From: an uncultured Pelagibacteraceae bacterium
Lineage (GTDB): Bacteria > Pseudomonadota > Alphaproteobacteria > Pelagibacterales > Pelagibacteraceae
Reading direction: 5' to 3'
Assembly (NCBI GenBank): GCA_902543535.1
Contig: CACBYG010000008.1
Coordinates: forward strand, 1 to 47,906
Length of the DNA: 47,906 bases
Part shown: positions 45,762 through 47,906 of the stretch, one piece after another
How the letters are laid out: every line of letters begins with the position of its first letter
How positions within the stretch are numbered: the stretch's first letter is position 1
Notes under the pieces: generated by a model
Databases searched by the model: none
What the model was told of the DNA's origin: nothing
Seen by the model: only the letters and a program-made list of their open reading frames with translations
Made by a program: the position numbers and the translations under genes

Positions 45762-46439
45762 ATGCTTACAAAAAAACAAAAAAACTTGCTTTTATTTATC
45801 AACAAGAAGTTGAGAAGCTCTGGTGTTTCTCCTTCATATGAAGAGATGAAACAATCTCTAAATTTAAAATCTAAATCAGGAATACACAGATTGATAAGTG
45901 CTTTAGAGGAAAGAGGTTTCATAAAAAGACTTGCTCATAAAGCTAGAGCCTTAGAGGTAATAAAACTTCCTGAAACAGCTTCTGCAAATGATATTTACAA
46001 CAACTTTTCTCCAAGTGTTATAAAAGGTGGTTTAGACGAAGAGCAAGTGCCTTCAGATGAAGCAGAGGTCCCAGTTCTTGGTAAAATTGCTGCTGGAACA
46101 CCGGTTGAGGCAATCCAAAATGAAGTTGCTAGAATACCTTTGCCAAATAATCTAGAAAAAAATGGAGATTATTTTGGTTTAAAAGTTCAAGGTGACTCTA
46201 TGATAGAAGCTGGTATTCATGAGGGAGATACCGTAATTATCAAAAGAACAGATACTGCAGACAATGGAAAGATTGTAGTTGCTTTGATTGATGAACATGA
46301 AGCAATGCTTAAAAGAATTCGTAAAAAGGGTAAAGTCGTCGCTTTAGAAAGTGCAAATAGAAATTACGAAACTAAGATATTTGGACCTGATAGAGTTAAA
46401 GTTCAGGGAGTTTTAGTATCTTTATATAGAAACTTCTAA
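45762..46439 (+). CDS. lexA: SOS repressor LexA
   Basis: A 225-residue repressor. The winged-helix DNA-binding domain is at 1-65 (GVSPSYEEMKQSLNLKSKSG and the IHRLISALEERGFI helix). The cleavage site A111-G112 is in LGKIAAGTPVEA; the catalytic dyad is S146 in VQGDSMIEAGI and K184 in HEAMLKRI. RecA-stimulated self-cleavage would release DNA-damage genes. The operator array directly upstream supports autoregulation. In related genomes comEC often sits between lexA and gltX; here gltX follows after 22 bases. Confidence 0.96.
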   Translation: MLTKKQKNLLLFINKKLRSSGVSPSYEEMKQSLNLKSKSGIHRLISALEERGFIKRLAHKARALEVIKLPETASANDIYNNFSPSVIKGGLDEEQVPSDEAEVPVLGKIAAGTPVEAIQNEVARIPLPNNLEKNGDYFGLKVQGDSMIEAGIHEGDTVIIKRTDTADNGKIVVALIDEHEAMLKRIRKKGKVVALESANRNYETKIFGPDRVKVQGVLVSLYRNF

Positions 46440-46461
46440 AAAAATAGTCTAAACATCATTG

Positions 46462-47859
46462 ATGTCAAAAGTAGCAACTCGATTTGCTCCCTCACCTACT
46501 GGAGCACTTCATATTGGAGGTGTTAGAACAGCTTTATTTAATTGGCTATATTCAAAAAATCAAAAAGGCACATTTAATCTAAGAATAGAAGATACTGATA
46601 AAGAAAGATCTAAAGAAGAGCACAAAATTCAAATTATAAAATCTTTAAAATGGATAGGAATTGAGCACGATGGAGAAGAGTATATTCAATCAACAAAAAT
46701 TAATGACCATATTAAAGTTGCAAATGAATTGTTAAAAAATGGAAACGCATATAAATGCTATTGCTCTAATGAAGAAATTGAAGATCAAAAAAAAAGAGCT
46801 AGACAAAAAAAACTACCTTATATCTATAATAGAAAATGGAGGGATTCGGATGAAAAAGATATTCCAAAAGATATTAAGCCAGTAATTAGATTTAAAAGTA
46901 AAATTGAGGGAAATTCTGTATTAAAAGACTTGGTACAAGGTGATGTAGAGATTGAAAATAATACAATTGAGGATTTTATTATATTAAGAAACGACGGAAC
47001 TCCTACATATAACCTTTCAGCAACTGTGGATGACTATCAAATGGGAATGACACACATTATTAGAGGCGATGACCATAAAATAAATACCTTTAAGCAAATA
47101 CAGATATATATAGCTATGGGTTGGAAGGTACCAAATTTTGCACATATACCTTTAATCCACACAATTGAGGGCAAAAAATTATCTAAAAGAGATAATGCCT
47201 CCACATTAGACGATTACTCAAAAATTGGAATTATGCCAGATGCTCTAAGAAACTATTTGTTAAGACTGGGCTGGTCTTATCAAGATAAAGAAATATTTAC
47301 TTTAGATGAGAGCATTAAATACTTTAATTTAAAGGGAATTGGAAAATCACCTTCAAAACTTGATATGAGCCGTATTTTATCAATGAACGAGCACTATATT
47401 AAAACTATTGATGAGCAGCAGCTTTTCAAAAGCTTGGTAGAATATTGTGAGATTTATAAAAAAAAAATTAAACCTGAAAAAAAGGAAAAAATAAAAAATT
47501 CACTACCTTTTTTAAAAAATAAAGCAAAAACATTAGAAGATATATACAACAACGCAAAATATATAATCCTAGATAAAATCAATTTTAATTCAGATGATCT
47601 AAAGTTAATTGATGCCAAAGCAAAAAAAATAATTCAAGAATTTAAAACTGAGATTTCGTCTTTAGATAATTTAAACAAAGAAATATTAGAGCCTATAGTA
47701 AATAATTTAATAAAAAAACATGAAACTAACTTTAAAGGTATAGGGCAGCCTTTAAGAGTAATTTTAACGGGATCTAAATTTGGACCAGGCCTCTACGATA
47801 TTTTAATTTCTTTAGGCAAGGAAGAAGTAAATCAACGATTAGGAAACAAGATAACTTGA
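46462..47859 (+). CDS. gltX: Glutamyl-tRNA synthetase
   Basis: A class I aminoacyl-tRNA synthetase of 465 residues. The HIGH motif is RFAPSPTGALHIGGVRTALFNW (about 7-28); the KMSKS-type loop is GKKLSKRDNASTL; a Rossmann fold and a helical anticodon-binding domain follow. The start is the ATG at 46462; a TTG immediately before it is in frame but unnecessary. Alphaproteobacteria often carry two GltX-type enzymes; whether this one also charges tRNA-Gln cannot be said. The window ends 47 bases later. Confidence 0.96.
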   Translation: MSKVATRFAPSPTGALHIGGVRTALFNWLYSKNQKGTFNLRIEDTDKERSKEEHKIQIIKSLKWIGIEHDGEEYIQSTKINDHIKVANELLKNGNAYKCYCSNEEIEDQKKRARQKKLPYIYNRKWRDSDEKDIPKDIKPVIRFKSKIEGNSVLKDLVQGDVEIENNTIEDFIILRNDGTPTYNLSATVDDYQMGMTHIIRGDDHKINTFKQIQIYIAMGWKVPNFAHIPLIHTIEGKKLSKRDNASTLDDYSKIGIMPDALRNYLLRLGWSYQDKEIFTLDESIKYFNLKGIGKSPSKLDMSRILSMNEHYIKTIDEQQLFKSLVEYCEIYKKKIKPEKKEKIKNSLPFLKNKAKTLEDIYNNAKYIILDKINFNSDDLKLIDAKAKKIIQEFKTEISSLDNLNKEILEPIVNNLIKKHETNFKGIGQPLRVILTGSKFGPGLYDILISLGKEEVNQRLGNKIT

Positions 47860-47872
47860 TAGAACTGTTGCG

Positions 47873-47893
47873 GACTCATCTGATGATGAAGTC
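47873..47893. other. Short imperfect hairpin after gltX
   Basis: GACTCATC and GATGAAGTC pair (one bulged A) around TGAT. The last 47 bases of the window are about 40% G+C, higher than their surroundings, and contain no open frame with a start. It may be the beginning of an RNA, a promoter region or another gene cut off by the window edge. Confidence 0.25.
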
Positions 47894-47906
47894 TTTGATC
47901 TGATAC

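Noticed and set aside
1-47906. CRISPR arrays, insertion sequences, integrases, attachment sites and rRNA genes.
   Set aside because: I found no regularly spaced repeats, transposase or integrase motifs, terminal inverted repeats or rRNA signatures; the three tRNAs show no duplicated 3' ends suggestive of integration.

Overview
The window reads as a piece of chromosome from a streamlined marine alphaproteobacterium of the SAR11 clade (Pelagibacter-like). The evidence is the strongly A+T-rich sequence, genes that abut or overlap by a few bases (many TAATG and ATGA junctions), short proteins, tRNAs with encoded CCA, and the characteristic gene set. No mobile element, CRISPR array, rRNA or phage gene is visible. 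No stretch over 300 bases lacks a gene; the longest gap is 188 bases (21247-21434).

Region 1 (1-14.9 kb) is a phosphate island. On the minus strand, transcription runs plcP, agt, phoR, an unknown exported protein, pstS, pstC, pstA, pstB, phoU, phoB. Then come sixA (plus strand, convergent with phoB) and ppk-ppx (minus). A diacylglycerol-kinase-like gene diverges from plcP. This joins phosphate sensing (PhoR/PhoB/PhoU), high-affinity uptake (PstSCAB), polyphosphate storage and retrieval (Ppk/Ppx) and phospholipid-to-glycolipid replacement (PlcP, Agt, DagK-like). Pho-box-like 11-bp repeats lie upstream of both pstS and plcP. A strong hairpin terminator separates pstS from pstC.

Region 2 (14.9-21.2 kb) holds manC, ilvD and valS (minus), a tRNA-Cys/tRNA-Asn pair with a recognisable promoter, and a small XRE-type regulator.

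Region 3 (21.4-25.9 kb) is an amino-acid ABC transporter (aapJ, Q, M, P in transcription order) with a second strong terminator between the binding-protein gene and the permeases, two adjoining inverted repeats in its promoter region, and a tRNA-Arg gene.

Region 4 (25.9-47.9 kb) is housekeeping backbone. The order is trkH, trkA, ntrX, ntrY (minus), ispDF, pgpA, pncC (plus), the COQ10-like gene, lipA, ftsB, eno, kdsA, pyrG, secG, tpiA (minus), then ppiD-like, trpE, trpG, trpD, trpC, lexA, gltX (plus). It resembles the conserved alphaproteobacterial order but lacks dusB-ntrB-ntrC, pdhABC-lpd and moaC-moeA/comEC at the expected seams, so streamlining shows as clean deletions. NtrX lacks the sigma-54 contact motif and has a changed Walker B pair. 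lexA is preceded by four SOS-type half-sites at 11-bp intervals.

The most promising candidates for something under-described are the phosphate/lipid island with its unknown exported protein, the altered NtrX, and the regulatory repeats upstream of plcP, aapJ and lexA.
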